A stretch of 64,000 nt of DNA, taken from NCBI RefSeq assembly GCF_012931985.1, contig NZ_JAAFGM010000008.1, positions 62,001-126,000 of the forward strand. The letters are read 5' to 3'. Positions 27,275-36,166 of the stretch are shown piece by piece. Numbering within the stretch: the stretch's first letter is position 1; the number at the start of each line of letters is the position of its first letter. This DNA comes from Candidatus Roseilinea sp. NK_OTU-006. Its GTDB lineage: Bacteria; Chloroflexota; Anaerolineae; J036; Brachytrichaceae. The position numbers were made by a program, and so were the translations under genes. A model generated the notes under the pieces. It saw only the letters and a program-made list of their open reading frames with translations. It was not told the origin of the DNA and did no database searches.

Positions 27275-27517
27275 ATGAAGACCACCGGCATTTGCCCAAA
27301 ATGCGGCAGCGACGTGATCGCTCGCGTGGCCGGACAGCAAGACGAGACATCCATCATCGTGGATTGGGGCGGCTATTTCACCAGCGCGCCGGTCGCGCGC
27401 TATGTGTGCTGCACCTGCGGCGACATCGAGAGCGATGTGGAGTTCCCCGAAGACCTAGGCCGCATCCGGCGCAAATTCAGGCTCGACACCCCACAGGATG
27501 AGGTCGAAGTTCCATGA
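27275..27517 (+). CDS. small zinc-ribbon protein within the ABC operon
   Basis: An 80-residue soluble protein with two Cys pairs: CPKCGSD at residues 7-13 and CCTCGDIES about 40 residues later. These would form a zinc ribbon. Between them is a hydrophobic/aromatic stretch (VDWGGYFTSAPVARYVC). The C-terminus is acidic. It has its own ribosome site (GGAGGAGCGGGGAG) and its stop overlaps the next permease ATG by 4 bp, so it is part of the operon. No function is recognised. It resembles the generic small zinc-ribbon proteins often called hypothetical. Confidence 0.75.
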   Translation: MKTTGICPKCGSDVIARVAGQQDETSIIVDWGGYFTSAPVARYVCCTCGDIESDVEFPEDLGRIRRKFRLDTPQDEVEVP

Positions 27518-28386
27518 CCGGCGGACGCTCCCTCGCTGCACGCCTCTTCGCTTGGGCCATCTTCATCGTCTGCGCGGCATATCTGATCGTGCCGCTGGCG
27601 ACGCAGTTCGACTATTCGCTGCGCGCCCGGCGCGGCGAGATCGGCTTCACGGCCTACACCAATGTGCTCTCTATCCCGGAGCCCGACAAGGTGCTCCAAG
27701 TGCAAGCGTCGCCGCTCAAGATCACCCTCAACCTGCCGCGCTTCTACTCATCGCTGCTTTTCTCTTGTCTGATGGCCGTGCTGACCATCATCGTGAGCAC
27801 CGCCATCGTCGTGCCCACGGCCTATTGGGTGCACCTGCGCGTGCCGAGGCTGAAGCCGGTGATAGAGTTCTTCACCGTGCTCCCGTTCGCCATCCCCGGC
27901 ATCGTGCTCACCTTTGGCCTGCTGCGCACGTATAGCGGCCCGCCCTTCTCGCTGACGAACACCGAGCTGGGCACAGTCGCCTTGTTGGTCGGTGGCTACA
28001 CCATCGCCGTCTTGCCTTACACGTATCGCTCGGTGGACATCGGCCTGCGGGCGATTGACATTCGCACGCTCACCGAGGCGGCGCGCAGCCTGGGCGCCGG
28101 CTGGCCGGCGATCATCCTGCAGGTGATCCTGCCCAATCTGCGCGTGGCCGTGCTCAGTGCGGCGCTGCTCACCTTCGCCATCGCCATCGGCGAATACACA
28201 CTGGCCAACTTCCTGTTCCCCGACGAACGCGCGTTCGGCTCGTACATGGCATCGGTCGGCAACAACAAAATCTTCGAGCCGGCGGCGCTGACCATCATCA
28301 GCTTCGTGCTCGTGTGGATTCTGGTGCTGCTCATCCAGCGCGTGGGCCGCGGCACCGGCCAAACGCAGATGACCGGAATGAGGTAA
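27514..28386 (+). CDS. ABC transporter permease (PotC-like)
   Basis: Second membrane subunit, 290 residues, with about six helices. The first is LFAWAIFIVCAAYLIVPLA. It has a large loop before helix 2, as in PotC/iron-type permeases. The EAA loop reads LTEAARSLGAGWPAIILQVILP. The segment GEYTLANFLFPDERAFGSYM is typical of polyamine-type second permeases. Translation is probably coupled to the zinc-ribbon gene through the 4-bp overlap. The ATPase gene follows after 21 bp. Confidence 0.9.
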   Translation: MTGGRSLAARLFAWAIFIVCAAYLIVPLATQFDYSLRARRGEIGFTAYTNVLSIPEPDKVLQVQASPLKITLNLPRFYSSLLFSCLMAVLTIIVSTAIVVPTAYWVHLRVPRLKPVIEFFTVLPFAIPGIVLTFGLLRTYSGPPFSLTNTELGTVALLVGGYTIAVLPYTYRSVDIGLRAIDIRTLTEAARSLGAGWPAIILQVILPNLRVAVLSAALLTFAIAIGEYTLANFLFPDERAFGSYMASVGNNKIFEPAALTIISFVLVWILVLLIQRVGRGTGQTQMTGMR

Positions 28387-28407
28387 AACTATCACGGGTT
28401 GCACGTC

Positions 28408-29460
28408 ATGGCCTATCTCGAGTTGATCCATCTGCGCAAGGTATTCGGCGCGACGGTTGCCGTCGAGTCGTTCGACCTGGATGTGGCCAAGGGCGAGTTC
28501 GTCTCGTTTCTCGGACCGAGCGGCTGCGGCAAGACCACCACGCTGCGCATGATCGCCGGCTTCGAGCAGCCGACCGAGGGTCGGATTCGCATTGACGGCG
28601 AGGACGTGACCGACACGCCGCCCAACAAGCGCCGGCTGGGCATGGTCTTCCAGTCCTACGCGCTCTTCCCCAACATGACCGTGGCCGACAATATCGCCTT
28701 TGGCCTGCGCATGGCCAAAGCGCCTGCGCAGCTCATCCAGCAGCGGGTGAAAGAGATGCTGGCGTTGATCCAGATGGAGGGCTACGGCAAGCGCTACAGC
28801 CACCAGCTCTCCGGCGGCCAGCAGCAACGCGTGGCGCTGGCCCGCGCGCTGGCCATCCAGCCGCGTGTGTTGCTGCTGGACGAGCCGCTCTCTGCGCTCG
28901 ACGCGAAGATCCGCGACGAGCTGCGCAACGAAATCCGGCGCATCCAACAAGCCCTGCACATCACCACCATTTACGTCACGCACGATCAGGAAGAGGCGCT
29001 GGCGCTCTCCGACCGGATCGTGGTGATGAACGCCGGACGTGTGGAGCAGGTCGGCACACCGTTCGATATTTACAATCGGCCACAGACGGAGTTCGTGGCC
29101 CGCTTCGTCGGCACGCTCAGCACGCTGCGTGGCACGGCCGGTGCCGATGGCTGCGTGATGGTCGGCGGCCAGCCGGTGCGGCTAACGCAGCCGCTGAGCG
29201 ATAAGCGCCCCGGCGATGCCGTGACGATTGCCTTGCGTCCGGAGACGATCACGCTGAACGGCGCGGCGCCGGGCGACAACCGGCTGATCGCCAAGGTGGA
29301 GGGCGTCACCTTCCTGGGCTCGATCGTGCGCGTGCAGTTGAGCGTGAACGGTTCGACGTTCGTCGCCGACGCGCTGAACAATCCCAACTTCACGCCGCCC
29401 CACGCCGGTGACACCGTGGCAATCAGCTTCGCGCCGGAGGCGGCGCGCGTCGTCGAGTAG
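28408..29460 (+). CDS. ABC transporter ATP-binding protein (PotA-like)
   Basis: ATPase subunit of the importer, 350 residues. Walker A GPSGCGKTTTLRM, Q-loop VFQSYALFPNMTV, signature LSGGQQQRVALARAL, Walker B LLLDEPLSALD and the switch His (YVTHDQEEAL) are all present. Residues from about 240 form the TOBE-type regulatory domain (VTIALRPETITLNG ... VTFLGSIVRVQL). The ATG at 28408 (MAYLELIHLRK) is favoured; a TTG three codons earlier is possible. It is the last gene of the operon. The next gene is convergent. Confidence 0.95.
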   Translation: MAYLELIHLRKVFGATVAVESFDLDVAKGEFVSFLGPSGCGKTTTLRMIAGFEQPTEGRIRIDGEDVTDTPPNKRRLGMVFQSYALFPNMTVADNIAFGLRMAKAPAQLIQQRVKEMLALIQMEGYGKRYSHQLSGGQQQRVALARALAIQPRVLLLDEPLSALDAKIRDELRNEIRRIQQALHITTIYVTHDQEEALALSDRIVVMNAGRVEQVGTPFDIYNRPQTEFVARFVGTLSTLRGTAGADGCVMVGGQPVRLTQPLSDKRPGDAVTIALRPETITLNGAAPGDNRLIAKVEGVTFLGSIVRVQLSVNGSTFVADALNNPNFTPPHAGDTVAISFAPEAARVVE

Positions 29461-29493
29461 CGCAACGGTAAACGCCTCGGGCCGCGACCCCGG

Positions 29494-30552
29494 CTACAAA
29501 GCCGCCAGCGCAGCGTTCACATCCTCGAACAGCCGGTCGCACACTTCGGCCAACGCCGCGCGTTTGGCGGGGTCGCGCGCCACACCGAAGCCAGCAACCC
29601 AGAGGTGAATGCCGGCCTCTCGCAGGGCAACCGCCGCCTGACGGACGGCGCGCACCCCGCCGGCGTTATCCTCAAAGACGATCACTCGCCGACCGGCGAG
29701 CCGCTCGACGCCGCCCCGCTCTCCTTGTGCGACGAACGCATAGGCCGCCAAGGCAGCTTCCCGCAGCGGGCAGCCGATCGCAGCCAGCATAGCCGCGATG
29801 GGCTGGACGAGCGCCGGCTTGGCGTAATCCCAGATTGAGCCACCCTTCACGTCGGCCAGCCACTGCATCGGCCCCAGACCCATGAGCGGCAACTCGGCCA
29901 TGTCCAACTGGGCCAACGCGATCTCGCCTTCCGGCGTCTGGTAGAGGCCAGGGCGGCTGCCGTCGGGGGGAAGCGTGGGGCGCGCTGTGTAGGCGCTAGC
30001 CGGATGCGCGCGGATGATCTGTCGGCTGCGGGCGTGCGGGATCGGCACATCCATCGTCTCCAGGAACGATGGCGTCTCGATTTCGGCCTGCAGGCCGAAG
30101 TATTGCGCAAAACGCGCCGATCCGAGCACAAAGGTGTAGAGCAGCCGAGTGGTCTCGCTCACGCGCGGGTCGCGCACATCGTCGAGCAAGCGATGAATGC
30201 GCGGGTGCAGGTCGGGCGGCGCTTCGCTCAGCAACAGCGCGCGGGCGCGCTCGTGCGGCAGGCCGGTGAACGCGCGCGTCCGGATCGCCCAGGCGGCAAA
30301 GTCGGGGCGGCTTGGGCTGCCGCGATGATGCGCCAGCAGATTGATGCCGACGTTGAACGCGGTCGAATCCCATTCGTTCGAGAAGCCGCACGCGTGCAGG
30401 ACGTTGATTTCGTCCTCGGTCGGCGTGTAGTCGGGCAAGCCCCACTTGCGGCACACGAAGCGCGCCGCTTCGACTTGTGCGCAGCGATAGCCGCGATCTT
30501 CGATCAGCGTGCCGTCAACGTCGAGCAGAAGGATCGGCGGCAGAGCGCTCAT
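29494..30552 (-). CDS. HAD superfamily hydrolase
   Basis: The 352-residue protein starts with HAD motif I, LLLDVDGTLIED (nucleophile Asp and acid/base Asp). The last motif is near the end, VIVFEDNAGGVRAVRQAA (metal Asp). A large insertion (about residues 40-290) acts as the cap and includes PTEDEINVLHACGFSNEWDS. It is probably a phosphatase of a small metabolite. The end of the aldo/keto reductase gene upstream overlaps its start by 4 bp, so the two form an operon. The substrate is not recognisable. Confidence 0.8.
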   Translation of the reverse strand: MSALPPILLLDVDGTLIEDRGYRCAQVEAARFVCRKWGLPDYTPTEDEINVLHACGFSNEWDSTAFNVGINLLAHHRGSPSRPDFAAWAIRTRAFTGLPHERARALLLSEAPPDLHPRIHRLLDDVRDPRVSETTRLLYTFVLGSARFAQYFGLQAEIETPSFLETMDVPIPHARSRQIIRAHPASAYTARPTLPPDGSRPGLYQTPEGEIALAQLDMAELPLMGLGPMQWLADVKGGSIWDYAKPALVQPIAAMLAAIGCPLREAALAAYAFVAQGERGGVERLAGRRVIVFEDNAGGVRAVRQAAVALREAGIHLWVAGFGVARDPAKRAALAEVCDRLFEDVNAALAAL

Positions 30553-31538
30553 GCCGGCGTCGGCGCTTCGGGCGCGATTAGCCCTTCGCGTTTCAGGTCA
30601 GCCCACAGCGCTGCTGGCGGGGTCTGTTGCGCTGCGGCGACGTTCGCGATGACCTCTTCGGGCTTCTGCGCGCCCAGCACCACCGAAACGACGGCGGGGT
30701 GCGCCATGGCAAAATGCAAGGCCGCCACGCGCAGCGGCACGCCATAGCGCGCGCAAACCGCATCAATCTTCCTGGCCTTCTCGATCACGTGCGCCGGCGC
30801 CGCAGCGTAGTTGTAACTTGCCCCCTCGCGTGGGCCGGTGGCCAGGATACCGCTGTTGAACACGCCGCCCAGGAAGATTGCGATGTTTCGCTGCCGGCAA
30901 TATTCGAGGAAGTCGAGCGAGGTCTGTTCGAGTAGCGTGTAACGGCCGGCGAGCAGGAAACAGTCCACGTCCACGCGCTTGGCGAACTCCCATTCCATCT
31001 GCCACTGGTTCATGCCAGCGCCCACTGCGCCGATCACACCCTGGCTGCGCAGCTCGAGCAACGTGGGGAAGGCGTGATCGAGCGCGTCGCGGAAGTAAGT
31101 ATCTTCCAGGCTGGCGCCCTGACCACGGTTGAACTTGTCGCCGTCGGCGTCGTGCACCAACACACTATCTAGACGATCCACGCCCAACAGCTTCATGCTG
31201 TTCTCCACGCTGCGCAGGATCGCCTCGCGCGAGTAGTCGTGATACGAGCCGCCGTCCGGCTTGGGGAAGCGGCCGGCCTTAGTCTGAATGACGAACCGGT
31301 CGCGCGGCACGCCGCGCAGCGCTTCGCCGACCACGCGTTCGGCCTGTCCGCGCGAATAGAGCGCCGCTGTGTCAATAAAGTTGATCCCCTGATCCAACGC
31401 AGCATGCACCGTAGCAATGGCCGGCGCGTCCTCTCTCACCACATCCAGCCCAAGCAAGAATGCCGTGCCCAGGCCGATGTGCGTAACTTCCAGCGCGGTG
31501 CGCCCAACCCTGCGGCGCGGGAGAGTATTTGTCGTCAT
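30549..31538 (-). CDS. aldo/keto reductase
   Basis: NADP(H)-dependent TIM-barrel oxidoreductase, 329 residues. The catalytic tetrad is visible: Asp in NFIDTAALYSRG with the Tyr six residues on, Lys in IQTKAGRFP, and His in VLVHDADGD. The N-terminus RRRVGRTALEVTHIGLGTA is like D-threo-aldose 1-dehydrogenase/L-fucose dehydrogenase-type members, and the long central part fits that group. A GAGGAG site precedes the ATG. The 171-bp region upstream (31539-31709) has no gene and ends in a palindrome. Confidence 0.92.
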   Translation of the reverse strand: MTTNTLPRRRVGRTALEVTHIGLGTAFLLGLDVVREDAPAIATVHAALDQGINFIDTAALYSRGQAERVVGEALRGVPRDRFVIQTKAGRFPKPDGGSYHDYSREAILRSVENSMKLLGVDRLDSVLVHDADGDKFNRGQGASLEDTYFRDALDHAFPTLLELRSQGVIGAVGAGMNQWQMEWEFAKRVDVDCFLLAGRYTLLEQTSLDFLEYCRQRNIAIFLGGVFNSGILATGPREGASYNYAAAPAHVIEKARKIDAVCARYGVPLRVAALHFAMAHPAVVSVVLGAQKPEEVIANVAAAQQTPPAALWADLKREGLIAPEAPTPA

Positions 31539-31702
31539 GTCGTTCGTCGCTCCTCAGTAACAGATTTTGCCGGAAATCGGATTATCGCAGCAGCCCTGCC
31601 GACGGCTAAACGGACATTCGGAACCCAACGCGTGACGTGAACCGGACAGGGGGAGGCATTGCCTGCGCCGATCCGCAGCGTCTACCCCGGCGGGCATTCT
31701 GC

Positions 31703-31720
31703 ACAGGCGCTAGCGCCTGT
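31703..31720. terminator. 18-bp perfect palindrome over the mgtC-like stop codon
   Basis: ACAGGCGCTAGCGCCTGT is a perfect palindrome that includes the TAG stop codon of the MgtC-family gene (31710-31712). As RNA it would form a GC-rich hairpin with a 4-base loop. There is no T-run. It may end or stabilise the transcript, or be a protein-binding site. Confidence 0.45.
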
Positions 31721-32183
31721 CGAGCTGTGCGGCGTGCCCGGAGTCCGCCTTGCCCTTTTTCGCGGCATGAATCCGCTCGCTGATGCGCGCCAGCAGGATC
31801 AACACGAACAACACAAAGAGCGTGCTGAAGACGCCGAGCACGTACGCCCCAACGCCGCAGGCCATGCCGATGGCCGACACCGCCCAGATGCCGGCCGCCG
31901 TCGTCAAGCCATGTGGCGTATGCCGGTCACGACGTTGAATGATGGTGCCTGCGCCGAGGAAGCCCACGCCGGTGACGATCTGCGCCGCGATGCGGCCAGG
32001 ATCGCCTTCCTTGAACGCGAATAGGGATAGCACGGTGAATAACGCTGCACCCAGGCCCACCAACATGTGCGTGCGCAATCCGGCGGAATGACCTTGCAAC
32101 TCGCGTTCGAGGCCAACCAGCGACGAGAGCAACGCTGCCACAGCAATGCGCACGCATAACTCGAGTTGTAGTTCAACGGCCAT
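31710..32183 (-). CDS. MgtC/SapB family membrane protein
   Basis: The 157-residue protein has the hydrophobic MgtC N-terminal domain: four or five membrane helices and the conserved GLERELQGHSAGLRTHMLVG, TGVGFLGAGTIIQR and GLTTAAGIWAVSAIGMA. The C-terminal cytoplasmic ACT-like domain of virulence-type MgtC is absent. Its role in bacteria of this kind is unknown; homologues affect Mg limitation survival and membrane potential. The ATG at 32183 (MAVELQLEL) is preferred over an Arg-rich upstream extension. The gene is downstream of the ROK kinase on the same strand. Confidence 0.88.
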   Translation of the reverse strand: MAVELQLELCVRIAVAALLSSLVGLERELQGHSAGLRTHMLVGLGAALFTVLSLFAFKEGDPGRIAAQIVTGVGFLGAGTIIQRRDRHTPHGLTTAAGIWAVSAIGMACGVGAYVLGVFSTLFVLFVLILLARISERIHAAKKGKADSGHAAQLDRR

Positions 32184-32255
32184 ACGCCCTGCCCCACCAG
32201 GATAGCGCTCTCGTCCTTCGTTTGTGCGCGAGCGTCGCGCCATCCCATCGCGCCG

Positions 32256-33239
32256 TCAGGCCTTTAGCGCGTCCAGCGCCATGAGCGCCGCGCCAATGGC
32301 CCCGGCTTGTTCGCCCAACTTTGCCTCGACGATCTTGACCTTGTCCAGCCCAGTCCGATTGATGGCATGCTGCTTGGCCACATCGCGGATCTGGGCCACC
32401 ATCCACTCGCCCAGCGCTTCGATCACCCCGCCGCCATAGACGAGCATCTCCGGGTCGAAGGCGTTGATCAGGCTGGCCGCGTGTAGGCCGAGGTAATAGG
32501 CTGCACGGCGCAACACCTCGATCGTCAGCGGATCATTCTTGCTCACGGCCTTGGCCAGCACACTGCTGGTGATCGCGTCGTTGCCCTTCTCCTTGAGCAG
32601 GTCAGGCAGCACACTCTTGCGTCCGGCAGCGATGCCCGCGCGCAGGTCACGGTCAATGGCGCTGCGGCTGGCCAGCGCTTCAATGCCACCGCGGATCCCA
32701 CCGCCGGGTGCGTAGGGGCCATCGGCCAGGATGACCATGTGACCCACCTCGCCGGCGCTCGAACGAAAGCCGACCCATGGCTTGTCGTTGACGATGATGC
32801 CGCCGCCAATGCCCGTGCCGACGAACACAGCGATCATACTGTGCACGCCCAGACCGGCGCCCACGCGATGCTCGCCCACCGCCGCCACGCGCACGTCGTT
32901 CGACAGCGACACGGGGACCGCATGCCAGCGCCGCAGCGACTGGGCAATCGCGATGTTGTGCCAACCAGGCAGGTTGGTCAGGCTAATCACCACGCCGTTG
33001 ACGCTGTCTATGATGCCCGGCGCGCCAATGCCGATGGCAGCGACTCGATCCTTCGTGAGCTTCGCCTTATCCAGCGCTTCATCCATCGCTTTCCGGATGC
33101 GGTTGATGACGGCCTCTGGGCCTTTCTCGGCTTGCGTCGCCTTTTTTGCCGCTGCGCGCACGCTGCCCTGTGCGTCTACGACTGCGGCGAGGATCTTCGT
33201 GCCGCCCAGGTCTACACCGATTGCGTATTTTGATGCCAC
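32256..33239 (-). CDS. ROK family sugar kinase/regulator-like protein lacking the zinc Cys motif
   Basis: The 327-residue protein shows ROK features: AIGVDLGGTKILAAVVD (phosphate loop), IGIGAPGIIDSVNGVV, LSNDVRVAAVGEHRVGAG and VFVGTGIGGGIIV. ROK glucokinases normally carry CxCGxxGCxE after the GH motif. Here that segment reads GPYAPGGGIRGGIEALASR, with all Cys absent, so it should not bind structural zinc in the usual way. The start chosen is the GTG at 33239, preceded by GGAG, because it places the phosphate loop at the N-terminus. An extension to 33410 is open but unlike the family. It is divergent from pheT. Confidence 0.85.
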   Translation of the reverse strand: MASKYAIGVDLGGTKILAAVVDAQGSVRAAAKKATQAEKGPEAVINRIRKAMDEALDKAKLTKDRVAAIGIGAPGIIDSVNGVVISLTNLPGWHNIAIAQSLRRWHAVPVSLSNDVRVAAVGEHRVGAGLGVHSMIAVFVGTGIGGGIIVNDKPWVGFRSSAGEVGHMVILADGPYAPGGGIRGGIEALASRSAIDRDLRAGIAAGRKSVLPDLLKEKGNDAITSSVLAKAVSKNDPLTIEVLRRAAYYLGLHAASLINAFDPEMLVYGGGVIEALGEWMVAQIRDVAKQHAINRTGLDKVKIVEAKLGEQAGAIGAALMALDALKA

Positions 33240-33433
33240 GATTGCATCTCCGTTGTCCCCATGTGTTGTTGTCGTTCGGCAGATTATCCACCCTGGCCGA
33301 AAGCCGCATTCTTCGCGCTGCGCAACAACGCACAGGCGCAAATCCTCCGCAACCCTGATGCGTCCCGCACGAATACGCGCCAATGTTAGAATCCCACAGC
33401 CATTTTGCAAAGTGAAATGAGCCGCACATCATC

Positions 33434-35968
33434 ATGCGCGTTCCAATCTCCTGGCTGCGAGAATACGTCGAAGTCACCCTGCCGGTGGATGTTCTGGCCG
33501 AAAAGTTGACGCTGGCCGGCTTCGAGGTCGAGCACATCGAGTATGTCGGATTGCCCGGCAGTGAGCTGCCGTGGGATCGCGACAAAATCTTCGTCGGTCA
33601 ACTGCTTCAGGTCGAACGCCACCCCAACGCCGACCGTTTGCTGTTGGCCACTGTGGACTACGGCACAGGGCAGCCGATCACGGTCGTCACCGGCGCGCCG
33701 AACATTCGGCCCGGCGACAGCGGGCAAAAGGTGGTGTTGGCGCTGAAAGGCGCGCGCCTATACGACGGCCACAAAGCGGGCAAGGTCATCATGACCTTGA
33801 AAGCAGCGACGTTGCGCGGCATCAAGAACGACTCGATGGTGTGCAGCGAGAAAGAATTGGGGCTGAGCGACGAACACGAAGGCATCCTCATCTTGCCCGA
33901 CGATGCGCCGGTTGGCGCGCCGCTGGCCGATTATCTCGGCGACGTCGTGTTGGAGGTCGCCATCTTGCCCAGCACAGCCCGCGCCGCGTCCATCATCGGC
34001 ATCGCGCGCGAAGTCGCCGCGCTCACCGGTCAGACCGTCCGCTACCCGCCGATGGACTTCACCGCCGAGGGTGAACCGATCGAAGGCGAGCTGCGCATCG
34101 AGATTCGCAATTCACGATTGAACCCGCGCTTCACCGCCGGCGTTATTCGGGGCGTCACGATCGGCCCCTCGCCCTTTTGGATGCAGCGGCGGCTGGCGTT
34201 GTGCGGCATGCGCGCGATCAATAACATCGTGGACATTTCCAACTACGTCATGCTCGAATTCGGCCAGCCGACGCACGCCTTCGACCTGGACGCCGTGCGG
34301 ATCGGGCCGAGCGGCATCCGCACGATCACCACGCGCCTGGCCGAGCCGGGCGAGGCCCTCACTACCCTGGACGGGCAAACGCGCGATTTGCAGCCGACCG
34401 ACATCCTGGTATGCGACGAAATCGGCCCGCTTAGCCTGGCCGGCGTGATGGGCGGCGCCGACAGCGAGGTGAAAGAATCAACGCGCAACGTGCTGTTCGA
34501 GGCGGCATCGTGGGACAACATCAGCATCCGCAAGACCGCGCGTTACCACAACTTGCACAGCGAGGCCTCGTATCGCTTCTCGCGCGGCGTGCATCCGGCG
34601 CTGGCGATGGTCGCCCAGCGGCGCGGGCTGCACCTGCTGCAGCGGTACGCCGGCGGCGTCATCAGCCGAGGCATCCTCGACGCCTACCCTTCGCCGGCTC
34701 CACCCGTCCGCATCGCGCTGCATCCAGAGCGGGTGAACAAGCTGCTCGGCGTCGAGATGACGGTCGAGGAGATGACGCGCATCCTGCGTTTGCTGGAATT
34801 CGAGGTCAAGGCCGAGGGCGAGCGCGCGCAGCCAGGAGTCGCCGCGCCTGCTCCCCAACCGCCGCGCCTGATGGTGACGGCTCCCGAGCATCGCTTGGAC
34901 ATCGAGGGCGAACACGACCTCATCGAGGAGATCGCCCGCATTTACGGCTACGATCGCATCCCGGAGACGCTGATGGCCGACGCGCTGCCGCCCATCCACG
35001 GCAACCCCGCGCTCGACTTTGAGGAACGCGTGCGCGACTTGCTGGTAGGCGCCGGCTTGCAAGAGATCGTCACCTATCGCTTGACCTCGCCGGAACAAGA
35101 GGCGCGCATCTACGCGCCCAACACACCGGCCGATCACCGGCCCTACGTCATGCTGGCCAACCCGATCAATCCCGAGCGCACTGCGATGCGCCACACCCTG
35201 GTGAGCGGCGCGCTGGAGGTGCTCACGGCCAACCTGCGCCATCATGCGCGCGTGGCGATTTTCGAGATCGGCGCCGTTTTCTTGCCCGGCAGCGAGGGGG
35301 GCCTGCCCGAAGAACAGCCGCGCCTGGCCATCGCGATGAGCGGCGCACGCGCCGAACCCTCCTGGCGCACCCACAACGCGGACGGCGCGCCCGTCATGGA
35401 TTTCTACGACCTGAAGGGCGTGGTCGAATCGCTGCTGGATGGGCTGCACCTCGGCGAGGTGACCTACGAGCCGACGACGCACCCGACCTACTACCCAGGC
35501 CGAACGGCCGCGGTGCGCGCATGCGACGCCTCGGGGATGCTGTTAGGCCTCCTGGGCGAGTTGCACCCGCGCGTGCGCGACGCATGGGGGCTGCCCGCCG
35601 ATCGGCCCGTGCTCATCGCCGATTTCGACTTGGAAGCGCTGCGCCACGCCGCGGCCCGGGACTATGCGATCCGAGACCTGCCGCGCTTCCCGGCCACCAT
35701 TGAAGACTTGGCCATCGTCGTGGACGAAGCCGTGCCGGCGGCAGCCGTGGCGCGGACGATCCGCCAGGCCGGCGGCGCGCTGCTGCGCGATCTGCGCCTA
35801 TTCGATGTCTACCGCGGCGAGCAGATCGGCTCAGGCAAGAAAAGCCTCGCTTACTCGCTGACCTATCAGGCCGAAGACCGGACGCTCACCGACAAGGATG
35901 TGGAGACATTGCGCGCCAAAATCATTCGCGCGCTCGAGGGGCAACTCGGCGCGACCGTGCGCCGGTGA
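33434..35968 (+). CDS. pheT: phenylalanyl-tRNA synthetase beta subunit
   Basis: Beta chain of the alpha2-beta2 PheRS, 844 residues. Domain order is standard. The N-terminal tRNA-binding OB fold is VGQLLQVERHPNADRLLLATVDYG. The B3/B4 editing region includes CGMRAINNIVDISNYVMLEF and HAFDLDAV. B5 follows, then the catalytic-like core (EDLIEEIARIYGYDRIPETL-type segment). The C-terminal FDX-ACB anticodon-binding domain includes RFPATIEDLAIVVDEAVPA and SLAYSLTYQAEDRTLTDKDV. The pheS gene is not adjacent, which is unusual since the two are normally an operon. The ATG at 33434 follows TAGAAT (33387-33392). Confidence 0.96.
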   Translation: MRVPISWLREYVEVTLPVDVLAEKLTLAGFEVEHIEYVGLPGSELPWDRDKIFVGQLLQVERHPNADRLLLATVDYGTGQPITVVTGAPNIRPGDSGQKVVLALKGARLYDGHKAGKVIMTLKAATLRGIKNDSMVCSEKELGLSDEHEGILILPDDAPVGAPLADYLGDVVLEVAILPSTARAASIIGIAREVAALTGQTVRYPPMDFTAEGEPIEGELRIEIRNSRLNPRFTAGVIRGVTIGPSPFWMQRRLALCGMRAINNIVDISNYVMLEFGQPTHAFDLDAVRIGPSGIRTITTRLAEPGEALTTLDGQTRDLQPTDILVCDEIGPLSLAGVMGGADSEVKESTRNVLFEAASWDNISIRKTARYHNLHSEASYRFSRGVHPALAMVAQRRGLHLLQRYAGGVISRGILDAYPSPAPPVRIALHPERVNKLLGVEMTVEEMTRILRLLEFEVKAEGERAQPGVAAPAPQPPRLMVTAPEHRLDIEGEHDLIEEIARIYGYDRIPETLMADALPPIHGNPALDFEERVRDLLVGAGLQEIVTYRLTSPEQEARIYAPNTPADHRPYVMLANPINPERTAMRHTLVSGALEVLTANLRHHARVAIFEIGAVFLPGSEGGLPEEQPRLAIAMSGARAEPSWRTHNADGAPVMDFYDLKGVVESLLDGLHLGEVTYEPTTHPTYYPGRTAAVRACDASGMLLGLLGELHPRVRDAWGLPADRPVLIADFDLEALRHAAARDYAIRDLPRFPATIEDLAIVVDEAVPAAAVARTIRQAGGALLRDLRLFDVYRGEQIGSGKKSLAYSLTYQAEDRTLTDKDVETLRAKIIRALEGQLGATVRR

Positions 35969-36166
35969 AGCTCCAATCGAGATCGAGCACTCAGATTCGC
36001 GATTGACACCGCCGGGCAGTTAGCGATTGGCCATAGCATACGCGCGTCGCCGTGCGTCAAACGGCTCGGCTTGGCCGCAGGCAACGCCGCAATCGAATCG
36101 CGCTTATCGCGGCGCTAAGCGCGCCTCAGAGGTAGCGTCGTCATAGCGCCGTTCTAAACCAGAATC

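Noticed and set aside
31539..31709. Possible small gene between aldo/keto reductase and mgtC
   Set aside because: Short frames there lack a start with ribosome site and any recognisable motif.
36100..36122. GCGCTTA/TAAGCGC hairpin before the HExxH protease gene
   Set aside because: Seven-bp stem with 9-base loop, no T-run and no riboswitch-like elements; could be chance.
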